A stretch of 64,000 nucleotides of DNA, taken from Globodera rostochiensis (Eukaryota > Nematoda > Chromadorea > Rhabditida > Heteroderidae). Of this stretch, positions 36,420-48,500 are shown piece after piece; position 1 is the stretch's first letter; the number at the start of each line of letters is the position of its first letter. Below the pieces are notes generated by a model that saw only the letters and a program-made list of their open reading frames with translations, searched no databases and was not told the DNA's origin. Made by a program: the position numbers and the translations under genes. The DNA lies in the NCBI GenBank assembly GCA_018350325.1, contig JAEVLN010000004.1, forward strand, positions 2,232,001-2,296,000, written 5' to 3'.

Positions 36420-36913
36420 TAGACAAGCAGCTGGAAAGGGAAGAGTTCAATTTAGACATTTTGAAAAACGGGGGGTTGGGTGGCGGGGAGTTCACGTCCG
36501 CTGAATCGTGGTCTTGAACTGATCGGACCCGCCGGGGAGTTTATTAGGGACAGAATTCGACGATTTATCGGGGCGCCGACATTTCATCCACGCGGGATGA
36601 AGTGTCATTTTGGGTTAGTGGATGAAGTGTCGTTTTTTGGTGGATGAAGTGTCGCGTGGATGAAATGTCATCATGCCGATGTCTCAACGATACATTCAAA
36701 AAATTTTCAAATTTTTTTGAAGCGATTTCTTTTGCAGTTTGAACATCGTTTGTTTCTTTGCATCTCTTCATTATGCTTGTCGCCCTTATTTTGTTCACTT
36801 CACTTCGCTTTTCATTTTGTCCGTCCATTAGCTTTAAAAGTGTCTCTATTTAGGTTTGGAATTTTAAAATCATTTAAGCTGTTCATTTAACATATTCGCG
36901 CAATTCCGGCATA
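36420..36913. other. intergenic with short direct repeats
   Basis: This stretch separates two divergent genes. Four spaced copies of GGATGAA(G/A)TGTC occur at about 36594-36670. An 87-residue minus-strand ORF covers them, but it has no recognisable family and its tail is made of the repeat. Confidence 0.5.
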
Positions 36914-37822
36914 ATGGTAAAGTTACTAATCCTTTTTTTTTTACCGTTTTTGAGAAATTTAGGCTGATACGACGAGGGTGCCCGGAGGTGGTAAAGTTGT
37001 TCCGCGTTCTGCCGCTGGTGGAGGCATAAGACAACGGTCAGCGCTTTTTTCCCCACTGAATTGTCACGGTTTTTTTTACTAAAGCGTTATTTTTTATAAT
37101 ATTTATAGACAAATAAATATTCGCCTTAAAATAAACTTTTTCCCTAAAAACCCCCTTCTTTTCTCGAGAATTTTGGGCACTTCTAGGACTCGTACATAAA
37201 ATATTTTCTAAAAATTTTGTAGCAATGAAATTTTTGAAAAATAATTTTTAGAAAAGTAAAGGGTCCCCCATATGTTTTTGCTAAAAATTTACTCGACCCA
37301 CAATCTATAGAAGTACTCAAAATTCTCTCAGTTAAATTCACTAATTAAATTTAAGCCGTACTGGCGGGGCGGCAAACGCCGGTCGAGCACGGGCGACCGG
37401 AGGAGGAGGGGGAGGAGGCGGCGGCATGAACAGCGGGGGACTGTGGCGTTTTTACACAGAAGACTCGAGCGGGCTTAAAATGTAAGTGAGTCCAACAAAC
37501 GCTAAAAAGTACGGGTTAATGACCACGGTCTATAAAAACCCGTATACGGACCGACTTTGCCCGATCTCTAGTTGTACTCTGGTTAAGGGCCTGATTTTGG
37601 TGATTTAGTTAAGCTTCGTTAATTTTTTTAAAAACAAAATTCGGACTTTTTAACATTTAGCGATTCGTTTTGGGCCTATTTAATATCCGTTAATTTCTGA
37701 AAGGCCAAAAAAACTTTTCCATTCCTTTTAGTGGTCCTGTGCCCGTTTTGGTCATGTCGTTGGTATTTATCGCCTCCGTGTTCGTTCTCCACATTTGGGG
37801 CAAATACAGTCGGACTCACTGA
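36914..37822 (+). CDS. sec-61.B: protein transport protein Sec61 subunit beta
   Basis: Four exons (36914-36916, 36963-37036, 37356-37481, 37732-37822) give 97 residues. The first exon appears to hold only the ATG, followed at once by GTAAAG. Motifs: [20 protein letters not shown], a long glycine run, [24 protein letters not shown], one membrane helix and [10 protein letters not shown]. This is the tail-anchored beta subunit of the ER translocon. Length and the [16 protein letters not shown] block match the family. The Gly run is encoded by GGA/GGC repeats and may vary. Confidence 0.95.
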
Positions 37823-38613
37823 GTTGGCACTTTCTATCGTCATTTTAAGATCGGATCGAAGGTTTAAAAATGTTCATGTTCCATTTATTCCGCACCATAA
37901 ATTGCAAATTCTGCTTTTGAAAAAGCAAACATATGTATTGTGTTATTCGGATAAAATGTATTTGTGATACAAAAAAAATGGGGAATTGTTTACTAAAAAT
38001 AAGCAACGAATCATTAGGAAAAACTATTTCGTTTTTGATCCGCAGCGACTAGAGAGAACGGATTACGTGTCAAAGGTTGAGATACGGTTGGTGGGAGGGA
38101 TTCCTGGCCGTTCAGAAGGGGGGGGGGATTGTGAAAGAACATAAAGACGAAAGGCGGGGGCAGACCAAAAAATATAATGAATTTTCTAATTGAAGAGTGC
38201 GATCCAACCCTGGAGGGGTAAGAATGGTTGGAGGCCAAATTACAGAACGATAATGCCGATTGGGGATGTCGGTCAACCCGCGAAAGTTGATTGATTGTAG
38301 AGAAAGGCAGGAAGCTTTTCTTCGCACCTAACCCAAAGTCTCCATGGTTTAGTACCGACTTCCCTGTTATATCGGCAAATTTATTATTATTAAACGGAGA
38401 CTAAAAAAAAAAACGATAAATACTATAACACCGCGATACGCGGTCATTGAACTCAAATGCAATCTGGGGGTGGAGAGGTGGGGGGGGGGGGTGTATCGAT
38501 GTAAATGCACATATGAACAAAACTGTCAGGCCTGAACATGGCCGGATAATGAGGGAGGACGACTCGATCAGAAAAATGATTAGTCTTCACAGAAATCAGC
38601 ATTGGATCATCCG
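37823..38613. other. convergent 3' region
   Basis: 3' flanks of Sec61-beta (+) and the Ig/FN3 gene (-). It has a short G tract near 38119 and another near 38478. No exon is supported. Confidence 0.5.
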
Positions 38614-41600
38614 TCAGTGCTGTTGGAATATGATTTGCTGTAGTGGAAGGTACGGTTTCCCATTCCGGAAGAAATGGGCGTGTTGCATGTGATGTCCGTT
38701 CTTGTCGTTGCTGACGTTCTGTCTCAGAGTGATTTGGGAGATGTTCCCACTTATTGGATGATCGTACGGATAATTGGCCATTGGCTTCTCCCCCACTCTT
38801 TTCACTTCCAATTCCCCGTCAAAATGGAGTGACGACGAATCGTTGGAAGAATTGGCTTCATCTGTGACGACTGAGCTGCGCTTCCGGCAATTCTGAAATT
38901 GGAGTTAGGGCCTTCCGTTTTCTATTTAAATAAAACTGACCAAGCCCTCCATGCGTGCATCGGTCACCGTTCTTTCTTCTTCATGTGCTGCATCATCCGA
39001 AGAGGTGCAGACGGATGTCCGTGACACTTCTTCTTCACCTCCCTTCAGTTCATCGTCATGCTGAGCGATGGCAATGCCGGAATCGTCGTTGACCATCTTG
39101 AAGACGGCCGAGGAGTGCGACTGCTGTGCCAACAGCAGCTGGGACAAGTTAGGCAATGAGCGGCTAATCGACATTTTCGGAGACACAATAAATGGAGCCG
39201 AAACACGGCGTCTGTGCTGTGTTTTGGGCATTGTGACGGGAGAAAACAGCCGATGAAGAGGTGAAAGACTGTGCGTAAAATGTGAATTTGATGCAGTATC
39301 TGCCTGGAATGGAAGACCAAAACGTTTTTCCCCCAATTTTGTGGATTTTTTTGGACCTGTCTATGCCATTCATCCTCCACAGCATTCTCCACCTGCACAA
39401 CAACCCGTCCTTCTGCTGGTCCTACTCCAACTCCACACGCATTAGACCCCGTGGGATGTTCAAAATGCATCGACACCGAGCGCAAATGCCTCAGCACTCC
39501 ATTTGGTTCTTCCACATTCTCCGCATTGATTGCCTCCAACAACGCGTCGCTTTCACGTGAACGAAGTGCCAACATTTTGTGCAGTCCATTTTGTAAATGT
39601 TGTGGGATGTGTTTGGCAGTTGAACTTCCATTTGGACAATCAAATGGCTAAACAAATTCAACATCTTGCTTTTTTGGAAGAATATTTAAAAGGGTCAGTC
39701 AATCTTGAAATGAATTCTTCCATAAACTCACATTCATTTCCGTTCCCTTCTCTTTGGATGGATCTCTTCTCCCCCTTCTCCGTCTATTTCTTTTCAACTG
39801 TCGCCAAATCCTACTCCAACTCCAGCTCCTGTCCTGCTGCATCCAAAGCACAGCAGTTGAAAGAAGCAAGAGCAGCAACAGAAGGAACAGCCCCACAACG
39901 CAGAGCCAATAGACCGGATGTTTGTAGAGCGGAAGGTGTTGTTGAATGGATGGAGACGGATGATCATCGGACAGAGGAGGAGGAGAAGGAGGAGGAGCAG
40001 CGAGAGGAATACTGGGAATGCGATGCTCATCATCAGCAACAGGAACAGAAACAGGAGGGGAAGATGGAAGAGAAGGGGCGGCCGAATGAAAGACGAGCGG
40101 AAGGGACAGACGTGACGAACAGGAAGACAAAAGGGAGGCGGCGGTGGCAAAAAGGAGGAGGAGGAGGAGTAAGGAGAAGTCAAGTTGGCATCGGTCCAAT
40201 GGGTGCACAGCCAAACCTTAAGGGGAGGGACAATGGCAGAGTTAAATATTGTATCGGAACCTAAAAAAAAAAAAAAAAAAAAAAATCCTAAATCCAGGCA
40301 AGCCGTAGCCCCCCCCCCCCCGAGGGTTGTCAAGAAAGGTCAATAAATTAATCAAAAAAGCACCTGATATGTATTCGACAAGGGCTCATCCAGCAAGAAA
40401 TTGTCCGCTTGAGCTCCTTAAATTGTTGAATGTTTACATTTTTCTTTCAACCACCCCCCAAAAAACGGACCCTGAATGGTCCGATGGAAGTCGCTTTGTC
40501 TTCTCGTCGTCCCTTCACCGTCCACCTGCCACCCGTCCAGCAAAATGTTGGCTCTGTCCACCCGTTGAAAGTGCAGCTCGAACCCGTCGATGCGCTTTCC
40601 CGCTGAATTCCGTCCGATTTTCGGGCAGTTGTGGAGGCCTCCAGAAGAAATGAGTGCCTTTTCCTCCTCCACCGGTGGTGAAGGGAGCGAGTCGAAAATT
40701 CGTCGGAGGGGGCAAATCCAAGTCTAAAAAATCCGGAAGCATTTGAAAATTCCAAAAATTAAGCAATTTTTATTTGTTTTCTACCATTGCTGTCAGCGTA
40801 ACAATAAGATCTCCAATCGTTCGCTTACCAGCCGGAATGTGACAGTCAAAATAGGTGCCCTCCAGCGACGGCAAATCCTTTCGGCGTTCTTTTTGAAATG
40901 CCTCAAGCATAAACTGGAAAATGGATTAAACATTAATAATTAGACGTCCATTTCAAAGAATGAAAACCCTATAGGTGGTGTCCGGCAACAGTTGAAGGTC
41001 GTCCTCAATTTCAAACTGAATTTGTCGTCGGGTGGGCGCATCCGAAGGAATGTGCACCGCTAGAAACGGTGACATCCAAGTAGCAGTGGGATCGTCTGTC
41101 TGAAACTCGGCACGATTCAACGTCCCGTCATTCCCATCGTAGCATGGAATTGGATTCATTCAACTACGGCCTCCTCAACTACGCCTACCTTGTCCAGTGT
41201 GTAATGCACCGCGACCATTCGGGATTCTCCCATTTTGAATCCGGTTGACGACGACGAAGACAACCCATCAACGGGTTCCCAACTGATTGTCATGGCCATT
41301 TTCTCGGACGGCACTGTTGGGGCAATGAAGGCACAACGACAGTGCGCACGTTGGCAATGGATGGGTTCCGGAAGGTGTTCATAACCGTCCTCATCCGATT
41401 TTGACAAAAGAAGATGAGCAGCAGCAGCACGCTCGACCCCGTTCGACTTTCCGTACTGCTCGTCCTCCTCTACCGATTTGAGTCCCAAACTCGGAGCTTC
41501 TGATGTCAGCTCATCAGCCGCCTTCAGCTGGCCATTTGCATCGAAAAATGGTACGGCTTGGCAACGCCAGGGCCCATGCGCTCGTTGCGGTTGTTCACTA

Positions 41601-44600
41601 ACGAATGTCGCGCAAAGTTGGTAAACGAATCCCTAATGGAGTAAAATTGTATTTTTATAAAATCTATGCCAACCAGTTCAAAGTTGGTGTGGTCCAACTC
41701 AATGTTAACATCGGAGGCGTTCAGGCGCCAAATGCCCTCCCCGATCGCTTCTGTTGAACGCAGTCTGATCGCTCTGATCAGCATCCATCGGATTTGCTCG
41801 GCGGACGGGCTGTCCCATGTGACAGTCAAACTGGACTGTCCGTTGCTGGGCTGGCGAAATAAGACAACCGGCACCGGGATGGACGCGTCCGAACTGATGG
41901 TCCCCTCTGGAAAGTGCTGCTCCATCCAGTCGGTGAATATGAAGTATGGGTACTGGTGCGGACTCGCCATCATCAACTCCTGCAACGCAAGGGGTGGCTT
42001 TTTTACACCCGATCGTTCTTGAAAATTTGTGATGAAATGACAAAAATAAAAAGTAGTCAACATTTTTTGAGATTCTTAATTGAAGCGTTCAGTTAACCTC
42101 TTGAGGCAGTCCGGAACGAGTCTCCGGCACAACCCGAACCCGGACTGCGAACGAATCCCTGCCACTAATGTTCAGATGAGATTCGGTGTCAAACGCGGGC
42201 AGTCGTCGTTCAATGCGCTGCAATCTCTTCTTGTTCTGCTCGAACTCGACTTCCAAATGGTAACGTTCGACCAGGCCACGGATTTGGGAAGGATCCGGCA
42301 CATGCCATCGAATCCAAAGTTGGGAAGACTGGCGATTAAACAGAAAGTCCAGTGGAAGTGCTTTTGGGGCAAAGTCGTCCCAGGTGGAGACAATTGTTGG
42401 AGGCTAAATTTGAAACGTCTAAATATAAGCAAGAAGAATGGGTTTTCAAAAATTCATTTTTTGCTAAAAAACAAAAAATAATATTTCAACAAAAGACGCC
42501 GCCACCTGTGAAAGTGCCGTGATTGCGCCGGCCCCGATAATTGCGGCAGCTTGAAAAGCGTATTTGACTGCGCCAGTGTCGAACTGTGCACCGCATGTGT
42601 CCGCTTGGCAGCAGCGAAACTCACAACGCACACGACCCTCCCCGCTTGTGCCATTCCCGTCCGTCGGGTCCGGCACAACTGCGCACCCGCGTGGCATCAA
42701 ACGGAAAGCATGAGAGTTGATCTGCTGCAAATGTAAGGGGCGGGGGCGGGTATTCAAATCAAATGATGATCCAATCTACTTCAGACTGGTGCAGCAGCGA
42801 TGTGTCTCCAAAGTACTGCTCGGACTCTTCTTTATCATTGTCCGGCAGTGACATGTTGCGTTCTCCTTGATCAACATCCTTTCTGATCACTTTTTGCATC
42901 GGTTCATGTAGACGATAGAATGTCAGAAAATATTTTTGTCGGTAGGCGTCGTTCATTCGAGTGCCCTTTGGCTGCAGAAAGTTGACCCGGAAACATCGCT
43001 CAGGCCGATGCTCCAGTTTTATCTAAATGGGCACGAGTCTTAGCACAAATTCAAAGAGTTCAACCGATTTTTGATCGACAAAAACCCACCTGGACTTGCT
43101 CCAGCCGGGCAGAGGCCGTTCGTTGAACAATAAGCAGAATGTGTTGAACGCGCTCCACCCGAAGCGGTCCATCGCTTCTTTCAACAGAACAGTCGTAGAA
43201 TCCCTGGTCAGACGGGTCGAGAAAGGACAAGGACAGCTGAAGACCGCTCAAATTGGAGCCCGGCTTAAGCTGAGTTCGGGGCCCAATTGGCTGAAAAAAA
43301 TTAAAAATAAAATTTTTAAGGAAAAACGAATTTCCCAGGACCATTTGTTGCCCGTTCAGCCACCACTGCACATTTTTTGGATGTTCAGCCAAACTTCGAT
43401 TTGTGTTGCACGGCAAATTTGTGGAATCGCCTTGGATTTTGTGCAGAATTAGTACAAATTCCTCCGCCTCTCTTTCCTCCCTTTCCTGCAACAACAAAAG
43501 AAAGCATCACAACGCATATTCGTTTAGAACAAAATGATAGGGATTAGTGTTAATTAGGTAAGTCTTTAGCATCAAGTGCCCGCCCTTTTGTCGTGCCGTG
43601 CCATTCACCGTTTTCTCCTTCTCCCCCAAAGCGTTGCCGTCATTGGCCGCCTCTTCGTGGCCAATGTCACTGCGGACGAAAGTCAACGGACGACTGATGG
43701 CCACCGCCGCGTTTCCGCCCGCCGGCAAAGGCACGCGGGCCAAACAACGCCATTTAATCGACTCTTGCTGGAAGGAAATGAGAAGGAATTCAGTCAGATA
43801 AAGAATTAAATGTTTTTTTTGTTTTGTTTGTGAATTTTTATTATTATTTTCTGTCCATACAATCTTTCAACTTTCCGTGTGTACCCAATATAAAAGGGAG
43901 TTTATGACATTTTGTTTTCAAATTGTTTCCAAAAAGCGAGAGACGGGCAACCCCCAAAAAAAGAATGCTTCCTTCATTCAATGGCACTAATTTATGGCAT
44001 TTAACTTGAATTTTGCCCTGGATTATGATGAGAGAATTATTTCCTTCATTTTCCTTTATTTTATTTTTCCTTTATTCCTTTCGTTAGTTACGCGATAAAT
44101 TAACAAAATTTTCTTTTGTGTCGTGTCATTCCCTCCCCCCCCCCCCTCTCTCTTCTGTGTTAATAAATCAAAATCGTCCATCACAAATTGTGCAACATCA
44201 TTCTTTCTTTGTGTTACACTAATATTATTTATTCTACACGAAATGTTTCGTACGTTTCCTTTCTTTTGACCCTTCAAAAGATAAGGAGAGAACGGACAAT
44301 TTGATGGGATTGAAAGAAATTGTTTATAAATAGGGAAGAATTCTGTCAGTGATTGGAGAAGTCAGGCGGTGGTGGAGGTAACCAACGCGTTCTTCGGACC
44401 CTCCGGTCGAAGGGAGTAAATCCAAAAAATGAAAAACACGTGAAAAGGGAAGGGGCGGCATGTTTCTTGCCATTAGCGTTCAGTTCCGACCAATCGGGGA
44501 CAGAAAATCGGGGGCGGGGAGGGGGTCTTCGGGGATGGCATGCTTCTACGGGGACAACGTCATTCATTCAACAGAAAAATTACAAGAAAACCCCTGAAAT

Positions 44601-45521
44601 AGTTTGGGTTCGGCCTGAAACCGATATAACCTTACAAATGAGTCCCGTCCTGTCCCTTGTCCAAAAACTAACCAATTTTGAAGACGAAATTCCCGCCGTC
44701 GTTTCCACCTCGAGAATTGCTGTTTCCGTCCGTTCGAATCGGTCAGTTTCCTCAGCCGACACATCGCCGTCCTCGGCAAAACGTTTCCATTGAACTTCGA
44801 GGCGATGTTCACGCGGTTCAAATTCATAAGCGGCTAACAGCGCTTCGCATTTCACTCGAACGCGGACGGCGTCAGACGGCACACGAAACAATTCTGAAAA
44901 AGTCCCAAAATTTAAATATGCGTCAAAATTCGAGTCCAGCAACAGAGACAGTTTAACCCCTTGGAAATTGTAGAATATAAATAATTTGATTTTGGAATTA
45001 AAATGCTTTGCGTACCGGTGTTCCAATGCAACGGTTCGTATTGCGACGACACATTTCTGCTGCCAATAACCATGGCCCATCGGCGAAATTGCAATTGGAT
45101 GCCGACCTCGTCGAACAGTGCGGGCGCAATTCGACGGACGCCGCCGTTGTGGACGGACGAAGTCGACGTGCCGAGCACAGCAAAGTGTGGCGATCAGAAA
45201 GCGGAGAAAACAGCGGAGACGGTGGACGACGACGTGGGAGGAGCCGATCAGAGACTTAAAAAATTATTTTAGAAAATATAAATTGAAATGATACAAAAAA
45301 CGCTCACTTTGGACGTCCTCCATTGATCATTTTGTAAACGAATGGAGGCAAAGACAGCGTTTAGACTCGCCGAACTCCGTTGTTGTTGTTGTTGTTGTTG
45401 TTGTTGATCACTTTGTTGGCAATCCGATTGTTGTTGCTGATCAAACTCATCCGGTGCTTTTACGTCCGCCGAAGTCGACGGAGACACGGAAGGACAACAA
45501 CAGTAACAAAAACAGCAGTGC
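38614..45521 (-). CDS. large Ig/FN3 single-pass transmembrane protein (5' end incomplete)
   Basis: Many exons on the minus strand form one gene of roughly 1,500 or more residues. From the N-terminus: a Gln-rich segment (45308-45521), a hydrophobic stretch (45016-45254), Ig-like blocks (44673-44893; 43609-43767; 43060-43485 with LPCNT, WWLNG and DQGFYDCSV), a Cys-rich stretch (42464-42757), and several FN3-like domains (42089-42432, 41524-42020, 41156-41488, 40418-40766). A membrane helix follows at about 39850-39900 (VYWLCVVGLFLLLLLLLLS), then a tail of about 350 residues ending near 38614. It resembles cell-adhesion or guidance receptors, but I cannot name the family. Frame breaks near 40600-40650 and 45180 separate reading frames that both look coding. 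The true start is not identified. Confidence 0.75.
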
Positions 45522-48500
45522 CTGGAGATTAAAATGTATATTTGTGTCCTACTGATCTGATCAGATTATGTAGAATGTTGAACCGGGATTTCCTTTTTTT
45601 TTTTTTTGTTGAAAAGCGGGAATAATTTTGTGCAAAAATGCAAAAAACATATCGCCAAGATTATTATCAAGCGTTTAAACTTTAAAGTTTAAACACGAAA
45701 AACGAAGGCACAATTTTGAATACGACACAGTACTTACAAATACAACAAAATCATTCTTAAAATATGTAAGTCAAAAGCAAAGCAAAAAAGTGCCATTTTT
45801 TACCTAAATTTTGCCAACGGCAACAAACTCTCCCCGCCCCACTGATCGTTTGCTAACAACGGACGTCCGCTTGCCCGCCGCCGGCTCTCCGCTTTGGGCG
45901 CAATTCGCTGTTGTCGAAACGTTGTCAGAGAGAATTGAGGCCGAAATTGGGTTAATAATGAATATCGATCGATGCCAAAATGAATCGATCTCTCACTCTC
46001 AGGGCTTGGCTCGAAATTTATTATTGATTGATATTTTTATTGTTCTTAATATTGAAGAGGCAAATAAAGAGCGCGGGAAGCGTTTAAATGTTTAAATTTA
46101 GTCAAAAAATTCAAATGATTTCCTAAAAAAATATTTGTTTGTCCTTTCGACAATTTTTTTTGTGCGTAAAAAAATGAATTCGCAATTTATTATTTTACCC
46201 GGCAGTCTCAATCAGATAAAATGTCATCAAACGCAACAAATTGCGATTAATCCCCCGCCCAAATTGGAGTGATCGATGTTCGCCCCCCGGGCGATGCCCC
46301 CGCCATTTCGTCCAAAACTCGAATGTGCATTATTACCTCATTAATGATTGTGCAAAAAGCAAAAAGGTCCAATTTTAGGCGCCGAGCGTGGACTGCCCCG
46401 GAGGGGGGGGGGGGAAGCCGAAAATTTGCAAAAGTTTCCGTTTCGCTGACTCCCCAATTTGTATCAATGTCAAAACTTTAATTGTTAAAATAACTTTTTC
46501 TTATAACTTCAATTTGATTTTTTGTCCGTCCCCCGCCGCTGAAAAACAAACCGGCGGCGGAATGGGCGAAGAGTAAATAAATATATGGCGGGGAGTGCAC
46601 ATTATTTGAATGGAATTGGGGCTTTGGGGGGGGGGCTGATTTTTTAGAGGGTAAAGTGAACGTGGCACGGGCAAAATGAATTTAATGGGGGGGGGGGGGG
46701 GGAAATGCCCTCCCCACCCGTCCACCTTCACAAGTCAAGGCATAACACTTTTTGTGCCCATGGCGTTCACGTGAAAAAGGGAAAACGAATGGCCATAAAA
46801 GGGCGGGGGGGGGGGGGAGGCCAATCGGAGGCAAAGGACAACAACGGCACTCCCCCCCCCCCTAAAGTTGCGGAGCAAAAATAAACAAAATAAAATAAAG
46901 TTCAAATGGCCCAAAAGGCAAAGAATAATAAATTAAACATTTTCCAATTGGGAATTTTATACCTCTGCTTCTTCTGGGAGCTATTTAATGGATTAATCAA
47001 TTTTAAATGTAAAAAGAATTAAAATAAATATATAAAGTACATATCACAAAGAACACACAGTCAGAAAATTGGATGGATGCCGGCCATCAACCAACCAACA
47101 CATGAGCGATCGGTCGATCGATTGGACGGCGAGTCGCAAACATAAAAAGCGTGTTTTTGTTTGTCGAAAGGGGGGGGGGAAAGGGGGGGCAAAGGGGGGG
47201 GGGAGGGGAGGGAAGGGGGGAGGGGGGGGGCAAAGGGGGGGGGGAGGGGGGGGGAAGGGGGGAGGGGGGGGCAAAGGGGGGGGGGAGGGGGGGGGAAGGG
47301 GGGGGGGGAGGGGGGGGGCAAAGGGGGGGGGGAGGGGGGGGGGAAGGGGGGAGGGGGGGGGGGGGCAAAGGGGGGGGGGAGGGGGGGGAAGGGGGGAGGG
47401 GGTGACCATCGCATTGAATGGGAGGGGGGAGGGGAAGTTTTTCGGGGGAAGTTTTTCGCCTCGTTGCGAATGTACGCACATTTTTTGAATGTTCTCTGAT
47501 CCAGTTCGTTACATGGATCAGAGGAAAAATAAAAGTTAGGTTCAATAAAATTCAGTAATTAATTGCCTCGAGCAATAAAGCCATTAAATTAAATCGAATT
47601 GCATTTTTACATTTGTCGGGGAATTTGACAAAAATATTTCCACGAATAAATGGTTAAAATGGGGGGGGGGGGATAATTTATTTCACCAGTGAAGTAAAAG
47701 GGGGAATAATCAAAATTGTGTTGGAAGAAGTGAACGAACGCCTTAAAAACGTGGCGACCATTTTCACTTGAACTTCCCGAAAATGCCTTTTAAAGTCCAT
47801 TCGAATCGCGTAACCTTTGCCTTCTGGAAGCCCTCTGTCTGAATGAGGGGGCAAAGCATTGATTAATCGGCGGCTAACAAATCCAAAACAAATTTTATGC
47901 CAACAAAAATAAGCGAAGATGCACCGGTCGGGAGGGGACAGGCCCCACGGGGAGAAAAGGAGCAAAAAGCACCCCGCCCCCGCACATTCGGCGGCGGCAG
48001 CAGCACTCACCGCCGCGTGTACAAAAAAAAAGAAAGCTTTGCCCGCGTACTCAGCAAGCAAAGCAAAGCAAACCCCGCGGGGGTTTAACAAAAAATGACA
48101 GGGAATCATCGGAACAAATTCTTGGGAAGACATTTTCAAATTAAGGGCGGAATTGGTAAAAAAAAATGAGGCTGAAACAGAGGGCGGGGGAGGGGAGGGG
48201 ACAGAATCAAAATTCAGTTTAAATTCAAAGGGTTTGCGGGATTTGGGTGGGCTGTGCCGGTGCCCGAGGGATCGGATGTTTTGTTTTAAACTTCAACAAA
48301 TCGGGCAGAACGTCGAACGTTTTGGTCGGCTTGGAATAATGGACAAGCGAATAAGGCGGCACAATATTTGCCCTCTTTCGGTGAATGCCGCGGCGTATTT
48401 ACCTCGTGGGGGTTTGGGGGGGGGAATTTTGCGCAATTTCCAACCCAAAAGATTTATGAAAAAACGGAATGTTTGCTCACCGGCTTACCTAAGCCCATTT

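Noticed and set aside
39530..40264. 244-residue plus-strand ORF rich in Glu and Arg
   Set aside because: Antisense shadow of the transmembrane and tail exons of the Ig/FN3 gene, which have the convincing membrane helix on the minus strand.
47044..47545. Pro-rich and Gly-rich ORFs of 110-150 residues on both strands
   Set aside because: Produced by the G-tract array; all frames are open because of base composition.
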